From Jiangella sp. DSM 45060 (GTDB taxonomy: Bacteria; Actinomycetota; Actinomycetes; Jiangellales; Jiangellaceae), in the NCBI RefSeq assembly GCF_900105175.1, contig NZ_LT629771.1, positions 7,088,622 to 7,152,621 of the forward strand: 64,000 nucleotides of DNA, given 5' to 3'. The position numbers were made by a program, and so were the translations under genes. Positions 55,570 through 63,796 of this stretch are shown in pieces. Below the pieces are notes generated by a model, which worked only from the letters and a program-made list of their open reading frames with translations, had not been told where the DNA came from and did not search any database. The first letter of the stretch is position 1. Every line of letters starts with the position of its first letter.

Positions 55570-56423
55570 GCGCCGTGACGGTGCGCCCGGCGGCCCGGCG
55601 GCGGCGGTGGACCCTGCCGCGGATGGGCGCGGAGCTGGGCATGATCGCCGTCGCCGCGATCTTCCTGTTCCCGTTCTACGTCTTCCTCACTGTGGCGCTC
55701 AAGACGCCGGCCGAGCTGGCCCGCTCGCCGCTGGCGCTGCCCTCGGACCCGGCGCTGGCCAACTTCACCGAGGCATGGCAGCGCGGCGACCTCGGCACGG
55801 CGATGGTGAACTCCGTCGTGGTGACGGCGCTGTCGGTGTTCCTGCTGGTGACCTGCGGCTCGCTGGCGGCGTACGTGCTGGCGCGGCGCGGCACCCGGCT
55901 CAGCTACGGGACGTACCTGCTGTTCCTGCTGGGTCTGATGATCCCGCTGCAGCTCGGCATGGTGCCGCTGTACCAGCTGATGCGCGATCTCAACCTGCTG
56001 CAGACGTACACGTCGCTGATCATCTTCGAGATCGGGCACCAGCTGCCGCTGGCCGTGTTCCTCTACGCCGGGTTCCTGCGCGCGCTGCCCCGCGACTACG
56101 AGGAGGCGGCGCGCGTCGACGGCGCGGGGTCGCTGGCGGTGTTCCGGCGCATCGTCTTCCCGCTGCTGCGGCCGGTGACCGGCACCGTCGTGATCCTGTC
56201 GGCCATCAACATCTGGAACGACTTCCTGACCCCGCTGCTCTACGTCGGCGGGAGCCCGCAGCAGACGCTGCCGGTGGCGATCTTCGCCTTCCGCGGGGAG
56301 TTCGCCAGCCAGTGGCAGGTGATCTTCGCCGGGATGGGGATCGCGATCGTGCCGATCCTCGTCATCTACTTCCTGCTCCAGAAGTACATCATCAAGGGCT
56401 TCGCCAGCGGCATCAAGGGCTGA
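55566..56423 (+). CDS. Carbohydrate ABC transporter permease (MalG type)
   Basis: A 285-residue permease with six membrane helices, EAA loop EEAARVDGAGSLAVFRRIVFPLL and the MalG-type C-terminus FFLLQKYIIKGFASGIKG-like (LQKYIIKGFASGIKG). Partner of the upstream permease; GTG start overlaps its stop (GTGA). The next gene (Tat-exported enzyme) starts after 46 bp with no terminator between them, so the operon continues. Confidence 0.93.
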   Translation: MSAVTVRPAARRRRWTLPRMGAELGMIAVAAIFLFPFYVFLTVALKTPAELARSPLALPSDPALANFTEAWQRGDLGTAMVNSVVVTALSVFLLVTCGSLAAYVLARRGTRLSYGTYLLFLLGLMIPLQLGMVPLYQLMRDLNLLQTYTSLIIFEIGHQLPLAVFLYAGFLRALPRDYEEAARVDGAGSLAVFRRIVFPLLRPVTGTVVILSAINIWNDFLTPLLYVGGSPQQTLPVAIFAFRGEFASQWQVIFAGMGIAIVPILVIYFLLQKYIIKGFASGIKG

Positions 56424-56469
56424 CGGACCCCCGACCCGGCCGCGGTCGCGGCGGAATCACGGAGGCACC

Positions 56470-58419
56470 ATGGCAGACGCAGGCGCCCGTCCGAACCGTC
56501 GGACGGTGATCATCGGCGGGGTGGCCGGGCTGGCCGGACTGGCCCTCAGCCGGCCGGCATACGCGGACCCCGTCACGGTGACTGGCGGCGGGCCGCTGGC
56601 CAGGCTCGCGCCGCTGTCTGGGACGCCCGCGCGGACGGCGTTCGCGGCGGCGGAGCAGCGGTACGCGTCGTACCTGGTCACGCTGGCCGACATGGTCAAC
56701 GACATCGACGACTCCGACGGCGAGCTGCGCGGGTTCATGGCCGGCGGCTGGTGGCGCACGCCGGTGCAGCCGTTCAACGCGCGGATCATGGAGCACGTCG
56801 CCACGCTGGCCTGGTTCCACGGCGCCGACCGGCCGTGGAACCCGTACCGTCACGACCCCGCCCTGCTCGCCCGCCTCGACGCGGCCATCGGCTACTACCT
56901 GCGGCTGCAGCACGACGACGGCTCGTGGCCGGAGTACGCGCCGGACGAGCGGTCGCGGGCGGCCACGGCGTTCGCGCTCGGGTACCTGAGCAAGACGCTG
57001 CACGAGCTGCGCGCCGCGGACGTCCTGCCCGAGCGCGGCGCCGAGATCAGCGCCGCACTGCACCTGGCCATGACGTGGTTCCTCGACCCCGCCAACACCG
57101 GCGTCTGGCAGGACGGCATGGTCGAGTTCGCGAACCAGCCCGCCGCCGGGCTGGCCGGGTCGGCCAAGGCGCTGAACCTGGACCCGGACGCCGGCCTGCG
57201 CCGGCTGCTCGACGATCGCATCGCCTACTTCGCCGCCCACGCGCAGAGCCCGGCCGGGTTCCTCTACGAGCCGCGCGGCATGGACATCGCCTACAACCTC
57301 AACGTCACGCTCACCGAACTGCACGAGGTGCACACCGAGGTCGGCGAGCCGGTGTTCCTGCCGCTGGTGCGCCGGCTCGCGGACTGGCTCACCTACACCG
57401 TCGTCCCCGAGCCGGACGGCGCCGGGCTGGTCTCGTTCGCCTCCGGCGCCGCACGCACCCCGATGTACTTCCTCGACCCGGTGACGCCGGACCGGCAGCA
57501 GCGCGACCTGGGCTCGGTGTTCTCCCGCTCGGTCCCCGACCTGCGGGTGTTCTATCCCGCCCGCGAGGAGCGCGACGCGCAACGGACGGCGTGGGCGGCG
57601 GACCCGGCCCCGGTGCCGGCGCTGGCACCGGGGGACACCAACCCGCGGATCCCCGCGAACATCCCGTACGGCGAGGGTTTCCCGACCCGGCGGCAGCGCG
57701 ATGTCGCGATCGCCGGACTGCCGGCCGTGCGGTTCAGCCGGTTCACCGAACTGCGCGCCGACCCGCAGGACCAGCACTACGTGTTCCTCCGGCGCCCGTC
57801 GTACTACCTGCAGGCGTTCCTCGGCACCCGGCCCAACGGCGTGGTGCGGGCGGGCCTCGGGCTGCTCTGGCACCCGGACGCCGGCACGTTCGTGCACGGC
57901 GGGCAGAACTCCAACGCCGAGTGCTGGGCGACGGTGCTCGCGAACGGCGGCACCGACGGCGCGTCGAACCTGACGCCGTCCTACTTCGCCGGGCCGGTCG
58001 GCGCCGGGCCGGCGGTCGAGCCCGGCCGGGTCTCCGCTGTCCGCGGCGACCTCGGCCTGCGCTGGACGACGACCGGCGGCAACGTGACCGTCGAGGCGCT
58101 GTTCACCGACGCCGGGCTGGTCCGCGGGATCACGACGAGCCTCGACGCGTCCGAGCAGGTCCCGCTCGTCCTCCGGCCGGACGACGACGTGCGGTGGTCG
58201 ACCGGCGCTTCGGTGGCCTTCGGCGCGCCGGCCGCCGCGACGGCCACCGCGCTGGCGATCACCCGCGGCGACGTCACCCTGACGGTCGGCTGGGGCGCCG
58301 CCGCCGACGCCACCGTCACGCCGGCCGCACGGACCTACTTCCTGGACGCCTCCCGCCGCCTGCACCTCCTGCGCGTCCCGCACGGCCGCGCCGGCCGGAT
58401 CGCCTACACGTTCTCGTAG
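56470..58419 (+). CDS. Tat-exported enzyme-like protein, family not recognised
   Basis: A 649-residue protein. The Tat signal NRRTVIIGGVAGLAGLALSRPAYA has the twin arginine and ends near residue 33. Residues about 50-330 are helical and resemble an alpha/alpha toroid (AFAAAEQRYASYLVTLADMV, TLAWFHGADRPWNPYRHDP, YYLRLQHDDGSWPEYAP), the layout of polysaccharide lyases and some glycosidases. Residues about 400-645 are beta-rich, with RPSYYLQAFLGTRPNG and HGGQNSNAECWATV, as in lyase beta-sandwich domains. I cannot assign a family. Last gene of the sugar ABC operon; its product probably degrades the glycan whose fragments are imported. Its stop overlaps the opposing deacetylase gene by 16 bp. Confidence 0.75.
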   Translation: MADAGARPNRRTVIIGGVAGLAGLALSRPAYADPVTVTGGGPLARLAPLSGTPARTAFAAAEQRYASYLVTLADMVNDIDDSDGELRGFMAGGWWRTPVQPFNARIMEHVATLAWFHGADRPWNPYRHDPALLARLDAAIGYYLRLQHDDGSWPEYAPDERSRAATAFALGYLSKTLHELRAADVLPERGAEISAALHLAMTWFLDPANTGVWQDGMVEFANQPAAGLAGSAKALNLDPDAGLRRLLDDRIAYFAAHAQSPAGFLYEPRGMDIAYNLNVTLTELHEVHTEVGEPVFLPLVRRLADWLTYTVVPEPDGAGLVSFASGAARTPMYFLDPVTPDRQQRDLGSVFSRSVPDLRVFYPAREERDAQRTAWAADPAPVPALAPGDTNPRIPANIPYGEGFPTRRQRDVAIAGLPAVRFSRFTELRADPQDQHYVFLRRPSYYLQAFLGTRPNGVVRAGLGLLWHPDAGTFVHGGQNSNAECWATVLANGGTDGASNLTPSYFAGPVGAGPAVEPGRVSAVRGDLGLRWTTTGGNVTVEALFTDAGLVRGITTSLDASEQVPLVLRPDDDVRWSTGASVAFGAPAAATATALAITRGDVTLTVGWGAAADATVTPAARTYFLDASRRLHLLRVPHGRAGRIAYTFS

Positions 58420-59258
58420 CGCTGGAGCGGCCGGTAGTCGATGACGGTGATGCCCTCGTCGGCGAGGACGGTGCGTGCGCGGGCCGACGTGAGGAACGCG
58501 TGGTCGGTGGCGCGCACCCGCCAGCCGGTCGGCTCGACCGTCCGCCACTCCGGGGTCGGAAGCCCCGGGTGGACGGCCCATTCGCTGAGACCGGCGGGAA
58601 GGTCGCGCAGCAGCCGCTCGTACGCCGCCGGCTTGTCGTCGAGGTCGAGGGCGAAGCTGTCGACGAACGGGTGATCGACGACGGGCCGGCCGCGGGCGCG
58701 CGCCGCCGCCCGTCCGTCGTCGAGCCAGGCGCGGACGGCCAGGCCGTGCTCCGCGGCGAGCACCAGGCCCAGCTCGAACACGTCCGCGCGGCCGCCGTCG
58801 GCGAGGCAGTGCCAGTCCAGGTGGGTCGGCGCGAGGCCGGCCCGCAGCACCGACTCCAGCTGGGCGCGCAGCTCGCGCTCGACGTCCTCGATGCGGGCGC
58901 CGGCGAGCAGCCGGTCGCGGCCGGCGGGGGTGTCGGCGTACAGCTCGCCGGTGGCCGGGTCGAGCAGCGACGGCACCCGCTCCCGCGCCGCGACCGGCCC
59001 CCAGGCGGAGTCGTCGGCGTCGCGGATGAGGGTGAGGTGCACGCCGAACGACAGCCACGGCCGGTCCCGGAGCAGCCGCATCGCGTCGGCGGCGCCCGGC
59101 GGCGCCACCATGAGGCTGGCCGAGCCGGCGATCCCGTGCTCGACGGCGTCGACGACCGCCGCGTTGACGTCCGGGTGCATGCCGAGGTCGTCGCAGTTGA
59201 CGATCAGGACACGTGCCGACGGCGCGAAGCCCAGCGCCTCGATCGTCATGGAGCCCAT
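58404..59258 (-). CDS. ChbG/YdjC-family carbohydrate deacetylase
   Basis: A 284-residue protein of the ChbG/HopAB (YdjC) family: LIVNCDDLGMHPDVNAAVVDAVEHG holds the catalytic and metal-binding Asp pair, FGVHLTL and THLDWHC hold metal histidines, and HPG in VHPGLPTPEW closes the site. Members remove N-acetyl groups from chito-oligosaccharides and related sugars. It starts 4 bp after the siderophore-binding lipoprotein stop on the same strand, so it belongs to the iron operon by position, but it also faces the sugar operon and overlaps it by 16 bp. ATG 59258 chosen for spacing to GGGTGAG; ATG 59249 is an alternative. Confidence 0.85.
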   Translation of the reverse strand: MGSMTIEALGFAPSARVLIVNCDDLGMHPDVNAAVVDAVEHGIAGSASLMVAPPGAADAMRLLRDRPWLSFGVHLTLIRDADDSAWGPVAARERVPSLLDPATGELYADTPAGRDRLLAGARIEDVERELRAQLESVLRAGLAPTHLDWHCLADGGRADVFELGLVLAAEHGLAVRAWLDDGRAAARARGRPVVDHPFVDSFALDLDDKPAAYERLLRDLPAGLSEWAVHPGLPTPEWRTVEPTGWRVRATDHAFLTSARARTVLADEGITVIDYRPLQRYENV

Positions 59259-59262
59259 GATC

Positions 59263-60189
59263 TCACCCGTCGCCCAGGACAGATGCCCACAGGTCCGGCG
59301 CGTCGGCGGTCGTGGCGAGGTGGCCGTCGCCGAGGAGGAGGGCGCGCAGGTCGTTGAGGATCCATGCGACGTCGAGCGGGCCGGTGCCGAACCACGCGCC
59401 GAAGTCGACCTCGGCGACGACCGAGCCGGACGTGTCGAACAGCGGGTGGTCCAGCGGCGACGGCCCGCCGGCCGCGACCGAGCCGGTGTAGACGAAGACG
59501 ACGTCGGCGAGGTGCCGGTCGAGCGTCTCGCCGGAGACCAGGACGTACCCGTGCTCGTTGCCCGGCGTGTTCTGGCCGGGTGGGCGCCGCAGGCCGAACC
59601 GGTCGAGGAGCGCGCCGCTCGTGCGCACGTTGTCGTAGACGCAGTACTGCTCGCCGCAGGCCGAGACCAGCGAGACGGTGGCGCCGGCGTGCTCCGACGC
59701 GGCGACGTCGGCGGCGGTGGCCTCGACGGCCGCGCCGAGCCGCTCGGCGACGGCGGCAGCATCGGCCTCGTGCCCGGTGGCGGCGCCGAGCCGCTCCAGC
59801 TGCTCCTCCCAGGGGCTGTTGTCGTCGATCAGCAGGACTGGTGCGATCTGCTCCAGCTGCTCCACCAGGTCGGCGCGGTCGTCCGTCCCGATGATCAGCG
59901 ACGGCGCGGCCGCGGCGACGAGCTCGACGTTGCCGGGCTCGACCAGCTCGACGCCCGCGGCCTCGAGCAGGTCGTAGTTCGCCTCGACCACCTGGTCGCC
60001 GGAGTACTCGTTGCGCCCGGCGTGGGTCGGCTCGACGCCGAGGGCGAGCAGGCGCATGGCGGTGTAGTCGTCCAGCGCCCAGATGCCGGCGTCGGTCACC
60101 GGGACGGCGTCGTCGTCGCCCCCGCTCCAGCCGCCGCAGGCCGCGAGGACGGCGAGGCCGATCAGGCCGGCCAGCAGACGGCGCCGCAT
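59263..60189 (-). CDS. Iron-siderophore substrate-binding lipoprotein (FecB/BtuF fold)
   Basis: A 308-residue lipoprotein (signal MRRRLLAGLIGLAVLAACGG, lipobox A-A-C at residue 18). It has the two-lobe class III binding-protein layout: VTDAGIWALDDYTAMRLLALGVEPTHAG, VELVAAAAPSLIIGTDDRADLVEQLEQIAPVLLI, and the C-terminal GTGPLDVAWILNDL. These are typical of ferric-siderophore receptors. It overlaps the second ABC gene (ATGA) and is followed by the deacetylase. It would deliver a ferric siderophore to the two exporter-fold ABC subunits. Confidence 0.87.
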   Translation of the reverse strand: MRRRLLAGLIGLAVLAACGGWSGGDDDAVPVTDAGIWALDDYTAMRLLALGVEPTHAGRNEYSGDQVVEANYDLLEAAGVELVEPGNVELVAAAAPSLIIGTDDRADLVEQLEQIAPVLLIDDNSPWEEQLERLGAATGHEADAAAVAERLGAAVEATAADVAASEHAGATVSLVSACGEQYCVYDNVRTSGALLDRFGLRRPPGQNTPGNEHGYVLVSGETLDRHLADVVFVYTGSVAAGGPSPLDHPLFDTSGSVVAEVDFGAWFGTGPLDVAWILNDLRALLLGDGHLATTADAPDLWASVLGDG

Positions 60190-61931
60190 CAGCCGTGCGC
60201 CGCGATGCGCCAGTGCCGGGTCCGCTCGTTCTGGCGGCTGATCCGCGCGAACACCCCGTCGGTCCGGAGCAGGTCGGCGGGGGTGCCGTCCTCGACGACC
60301 CGGCCGTCGTCGAGCGCGACGACGTGGTCGGCCGCGGCCAGGGTGGCGGGACGGTGCGCGATGACGATCACGGTGCGGGTCGGGTCGGCGCCGAGGTTGG
60401 CGATGGCCTGGGTGACCGCGGCCTCGTTCTCCGGGTCGAGCGCCGAGCTGGCCTCGTCGACGAGCACGACGCGGGCCCGCTTGAGCATCGCCCGCGCGAT
60501 CGCGACGCGCTGCCGTTCGCCCCCGGACAGCTGGGCGCCGGCCTCGCCCACGCGGGTCTGCCAGCCGCCGGGGAGCCGCTCGACCACCTCGTCCAGCCGG
60601 GCGGCGGCGGCCGCGTCCGCCAGCTCGTCCCAGGTGGCGTCCGGGCGGGCCAGCCGCAGGTTGTTCTCGACGGTGTCGTCGAACAGGTAGACGTCCTGGA
60701 AGACGATGGCGATCTCGTCCATCAGCGCCTCCGGGTCGAGGTCGCGGACGTCGACCCCGCCGACGCGCACCTGCCCGGCGTCGACGTCGAAGAACCGGGC
60801 GATCAGCCGGGTGACCGTCGTCTTGCCGGAACCGGACGGCCCGACCAGCGCCGTGGTGGTGCCGGGCCGGCAGCGCAGCGACACCTCGCTCAGCGCCGGC
60901 CGGTCGCCGCCCGGGTAGGTGAAGCCGACCCCCGTGAACTCGACGTCGGCGGTCTCGATCGCCCGCACCGGTGCGGACGACGCCGGCAGCGCGGGCGTGG
61001 CCAGCAGCCCTTCGATCCGCCCGATCTTGTTCGTCATCGCGCGCAGGGCGCCGATCAGCTCGATGAGGTTGCCGAGCGGCTCCAGGAACCGGGCGGCCAG
61101 CACGAGCAGCGCGACCGCGGCGGCGATCCCGATGCGGTCGTCGAGGACGAGGCCGGCGGCCAGCGCGAGCACCGCGACGAACCCGGCGTTGATCACGCCG
61201 GTGTAGACGAAGAACGGCCGCCGCGCCCGCCGCATGCCGTCGCGGTAGGTGTCGCGGTGGTCGGCCAGCACGGCCCGCATCCGCGGCGTGCCGCCGGCGT
61301 GGCCGGCCGCGCGCAGCACCGGCTGCGCCTGGCCCAGCTCGATCGCCCGCCCGGCCACCCCGACGGCGGCGCGCTCCAGCTCGATCTCGGCGATCTCGGC
61401 GATGCGGGCGGCCCGCCGCAGCGCCCACAGGGCGGCCAGCGCGATCGCGCACAGCAGCAGCGCCATCCGCCAGTCCACCGCGAACGTCACGACGACGACC
61501 GTCGCGGGCAGCAGCGTCGACGTGATCGCGGGCCCGGCGACCGTCACGGCCAGGTGCGCCGCGTCGCCGACGTCCGCCGTGACGCCGCGGGCGAGCCGCG
61601 CCTCGTGCTCGGCGGTGAACCAGCCCAGCGGCAACGTGCTCACGTGCCGCATCAGCCTCCGCCGCAGCTGCGCCGCGAGCGTCCCCGCGGCCCGGAACCC
61701 CACCGGCGTCGCGACGATGCTCAGCACCGCGTGGACGACCGCGCCGGCGGCGCCGAGCCACAGCCACGGCGTCGCCGCGGCGAGGTCGGGCTCGGGCCGG
61801 ACGACGGCGTCCAGGATCGGGACCAGCAGGCCGAGCAGCAGCCCTTGAAGAACGGCCTGCGCGGCGGTGAGCAGCCACAACCGTCCCAGCAGCCGCGGCT
61901 CCGGCCACAACCGGTACAGACGGCGGATCAT
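60189..61931 (-). CDS. ABC transporter permease/ATPase, siderophore-import type (IrtB-like)
   Basis: A 580-residue half-transporter: membrane domain (residues about 1-320, six helices) fused to an ATPase domain with Walker A GPSGSGKTT, signature LSGGERQR, Walker B VVLVDEASSALD and H-loop IVIAHRPATL. The exporter-like fold with a siderophore operon context resembles mycobacterial IrtB, which imports mycobactin-type siderophores as a heterodimer with IrtA. ATG 61931 overlaps the partner's stop (ATGA). Confidence 0.88.
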   Translation of the reverse strand: MIRRLYRLWPEPRLLGRLWLLTAAQAVLQGLLLGLLVPILDAVVRPEPDLAAATPWLWLGAAGAVVHAVLSIVATPVGFRAAGTLAAQLRRRLMRHVSTLPLGWFTAEHEARLARGVTADVGDAAHLAVTVAGPAITSTLLPATVVVVTFAVDWRMALLLCAIALAALWALRRAARIAEIAEIELERAAVGVAGRAIELGQAQPVLRAAGHAGGTPRMRAVLADHRDTYRDGMRRARRPFFVYTGVINAGFVAVLALAAGLVLDDRIGIAAAVALLVLAARFLEPLGNLIELIGALRAMTNKIGRIEGLLATPALPASSAPVRAIETADVEFTGVGFTYPGGDRPALSEVSLRCRPGTTTALVGPSGSGKTTVTRLIARFFDVDAGQVRVGGVDVRDLDPEALMDEIAIVFQDVYLFDDTVENNLRLARPDATWDELADAAAAARLDEVVERLPGGWQTRVGEAGAQLSGGERQRVAIARAMLKRARVVLVDEASSALDPENEAAVTQAIANLGADPTRTVIVIAHRPATLAAADHVVALDDGRVVEDGTPADLLRTDGVFARISRQNERTRHWRIAAHG

Positions 61932-63721
61932 GCGAGCACCCCTTCCTGAGCGGCCCACATGCGGGCGTACAGCCCGCCGCGGGCCAGCAGTTCGTCGTGG
62001 CCGCCGCGCTCGGCCAGCCGCCCGTCGTCGAGGACGAGGATCTGGTCGGCGTCGGCGATGGTGTGCAGCCGGTGCGCGATGACGAGGACGGTCTTGCCGA
62101 CGGCGAGCGTGGCCAGCGCGTCCTGGACGGCGGCCTCGCTGTCGGGATCGAGCGCGGCGGTCGCCTCGTCCAGCACGACGATCGGCGCGCCGGACAGGAT
62201 CGCCCGCGCGATCGTCAGCCGCTGCCGCTCGCCGCCGGACAGACTGCCGCCGCCCGCGTCGAGCAGCGTGTCGTAGCCGCTGGGCAGCCGCTCGATGACG
62301 TCGTGGACGTGCGCGGCGACGGCGGCCGCGCGGACCTCGGCGTCGCTCGCCCCGGGCCGGCCGATGCGGATGTTCTCGGCGACGCTGTCGCGCAGCAGCG
62401 CGACGTCCTGGAACACCAGCGACATCGACGCCAGCAGCTCGGCGGACGGGATCGAGCGCACGTCGGCGCCGCCGACGCGCACCGCGCCGTCGCTCACGTC
62501 GTAGAACCGCGGCAGCAGCGAGGCCAGCGTCGTCTTGCCCGCGCCGGACGGGCCGACGATCGCCGTGACCGTGCCCGGCCGGCACACCGCGCTGACGCCG
62601 TCGACCGCGTTCGTCACGCCGTCGTAGGAGAAGCGGACGCGGTCGAACTCGACGCCGTGGCCGTCCGGCCGGCGCGGGTGGGCCGGCTCCGGCAGCGGTG
62701 CCCGGGCCAGCAGCCGCTCGATGTTGGCCGCGCCCATGCGGCCCTTGCGCACGCCCTGCATGGCCGTCACGGCCGGGAGGATCGAGTTCGGCAGCCCGAT
62801 CGCGACGACGAGGAACGCGACGAGGTCAGCGCCGGCGAGCGTCCCGCGGTCGACGAAGGCCAGCCCGGCCGCCGTCACGACGGTGAGGACGGCCAGCTCG
62901 GAGCCGAACAGCCGCGACGCCGCCGAGCTGTGCCGCACCTCGGCGACCCACGCCGCGAACGCCTGGGTGTGCTCGTCCACCGCGTCGTCGAAGCGGCGCA
63001 GCACACGCCCGCCGGTGCCGAACGTCTTGACCACCTGGATGCCGTCGGCGTACTCGATGCTGGCGGCGCTGATGCGCTGGTCGGCGGCGATCAGCCGGTT
63101 CATGTGCGTCGTCATCGAGCGCATGGAGACGCGGTAGAAGATCGCCATCAGGGCGAGCACGCCCAGCACGATCAGCGCCATCCGCGGGTCGACCACGAAC
63201 AGGTAGGCGCTCGCGACCGTCATCACCGTGACCGCGCCGGTCAGCTGCCCCAGCGCGTGCGCGATGACCTCGTGCATCTCCTCGAGGTCGCCGGTCATCG
63301 CCCGCTTGACCTGGCCCGAGCCCGCGGCGCGGAACCAGCCCAGCGGCAGCGCGCCGAGGTGGCGGACGATCCGCCCGCGCAGCTCGTGCAGGATCGCGGC
63401 GTCGGCGTAGTGGCCGATCCGGGACGACTGCACGAGCAGCACCAGCCACAGGCCGGCGCCCGCCGCGCCGATGCCGACCCACGTCCAGATCGCCCGCCGC
63501 GCCCCGTCGGGGTCGTCGAGCAGCACCCGCGCGATCTCGGCGACGGCGATGTAGGGCACGATGCCGGCCGCGGAGCTCAGGGCCGAGAGGATCGCACAGG
63601 CGATGAGATGGCCCCTGATCGGCGCGAGCAGCCGGGCCAGCGCTCCCGGCTTCGCGAGGCCGGCGACGGGATCCGCGGCGGTGTGGGCGGCCGTCGCGGG
63701 CGCACGGGTGTCGGCGGTCAT
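61928..63721 (-). CDS. ABC transporter permease/ATPase, siderophore-import type (IrtA-like)
   Basis: A 597-residue half-transporter: six membrane helices (residues about 35-320) and an ATPase with Walker A GPSGAGKTT, signature LSGGERQR, Walker B IVVLDEATAALD and H-loop VIAHRLHTIAD. It lacks the N-terminal FAD-binding siderophore reductase domain of mycobacterial IrtA, so iron release would need a separate reductase. First gene of the iron operon; an IdeR/DtxR-type box lies 18 bp upstream. GGAGGA precedes the ATG. Confidence 0.88.
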   Translation of the reverse strand: MTADTRAPATAAHTAADPVAGLAKPGALARLLAPIRGHLIACAILSALSSAAGIVPYIAVAEIARVLLDDPDGARRAIWTWVGIGAAGAGLWLVLLVQSSRIGHYADAAILHELRGRIVRHLGALPLGWFRAAGSGQVKRAMTGDLEEMHEVIAHALGQLTGAVTVMTVASAYLFVVDPRMALIVLGVLALMAIFYRVSMRSMTTHMNRLIAADQRISAASIEYADGIQVVKTFGTGGRVLRRFDDAVDEHTQAFAAWVAEVRHSSAASRLFGSELAVLTVVTAAGLAFVDRGTLAGADLVAFLVVAIGLPNSILPAVTAMQGVRKGRMGAANIERLLARAPLPEPAHPRRPDGHGVEFDRVRFSYDGVTNAVDGVSAVCRPGTVTAIVGPSGAGKTTLASLLPRFYDVSDGAVRVGGADVRSIPSAELLASMSLVFQDVALLRDSVAENIRIGRPGASDAEVRAAAVAAHVHDVIERLPSGYDTLLDAGGGSLSGGERQRLTIARAILSGAPIVVLDEATAALDPDSEAAVQDALATLAVGKTVLVIAHRLHTIADADQILVLDDGRLAERGGHDELLARGGLYARMWAAQEGVLA

Positions 63722-63738
63722 CGAACTGGTCCTCCTGG

Positions 63739-63757
63739 GAAGGTATGCCTAACCTCA
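63739..63757. promoter_or_regulatory. IdeR/DtxR-type iron box
   Basis: GAAGGTATGCCTAACCTCA matches about 15 of 19 positions of the TTAGGTTAGGCTAACCTAA consensus, including both AGGT/ACCT arms. It lies 18 bp upstream of the first siderophore-transport gene. Iron-loaded IdeR/DtxR would repress the operon. Confidence 0.75.
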
Positions 63758-63765
63758 CGCAGCAT

Positions 63766-63779
63766 CTTGAGTCTTCAAG
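63766..63779. promoter_or_regulatory. Palindrome CTTGA-GTCT-TCAAG
   Basis: 5-bp arms, 22 bp before the MerR-family start at 63788. The spacing fits a MerR-type site inside the divergent promoter region. Confidence 0.4.
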
Positions 63780-63782
63780 GTG

Positions 63783-63796
63783 AGTTGATGTCAACT
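63783..63796. promoter_or_regulatory. Palindrome AGTTGA-TG-TCAACT at the MerR start codon
   Basis: Perfect 6-bp arms covering the ATG at 63788. Possible autoregulatory operator. On the minus strand it also supplies a TTGACA -35-like element for the iron operon. Confidence 0.45.

Noticed and set aside
58404..59762. Longer minus-strand version of the deacetylase gene
   Set aside because: The extra N-terminal region is antisense-style Ser/Thr/Arg-rich sequence from another frame of the binding-lipoprotein gene; family homology starts at 59258.
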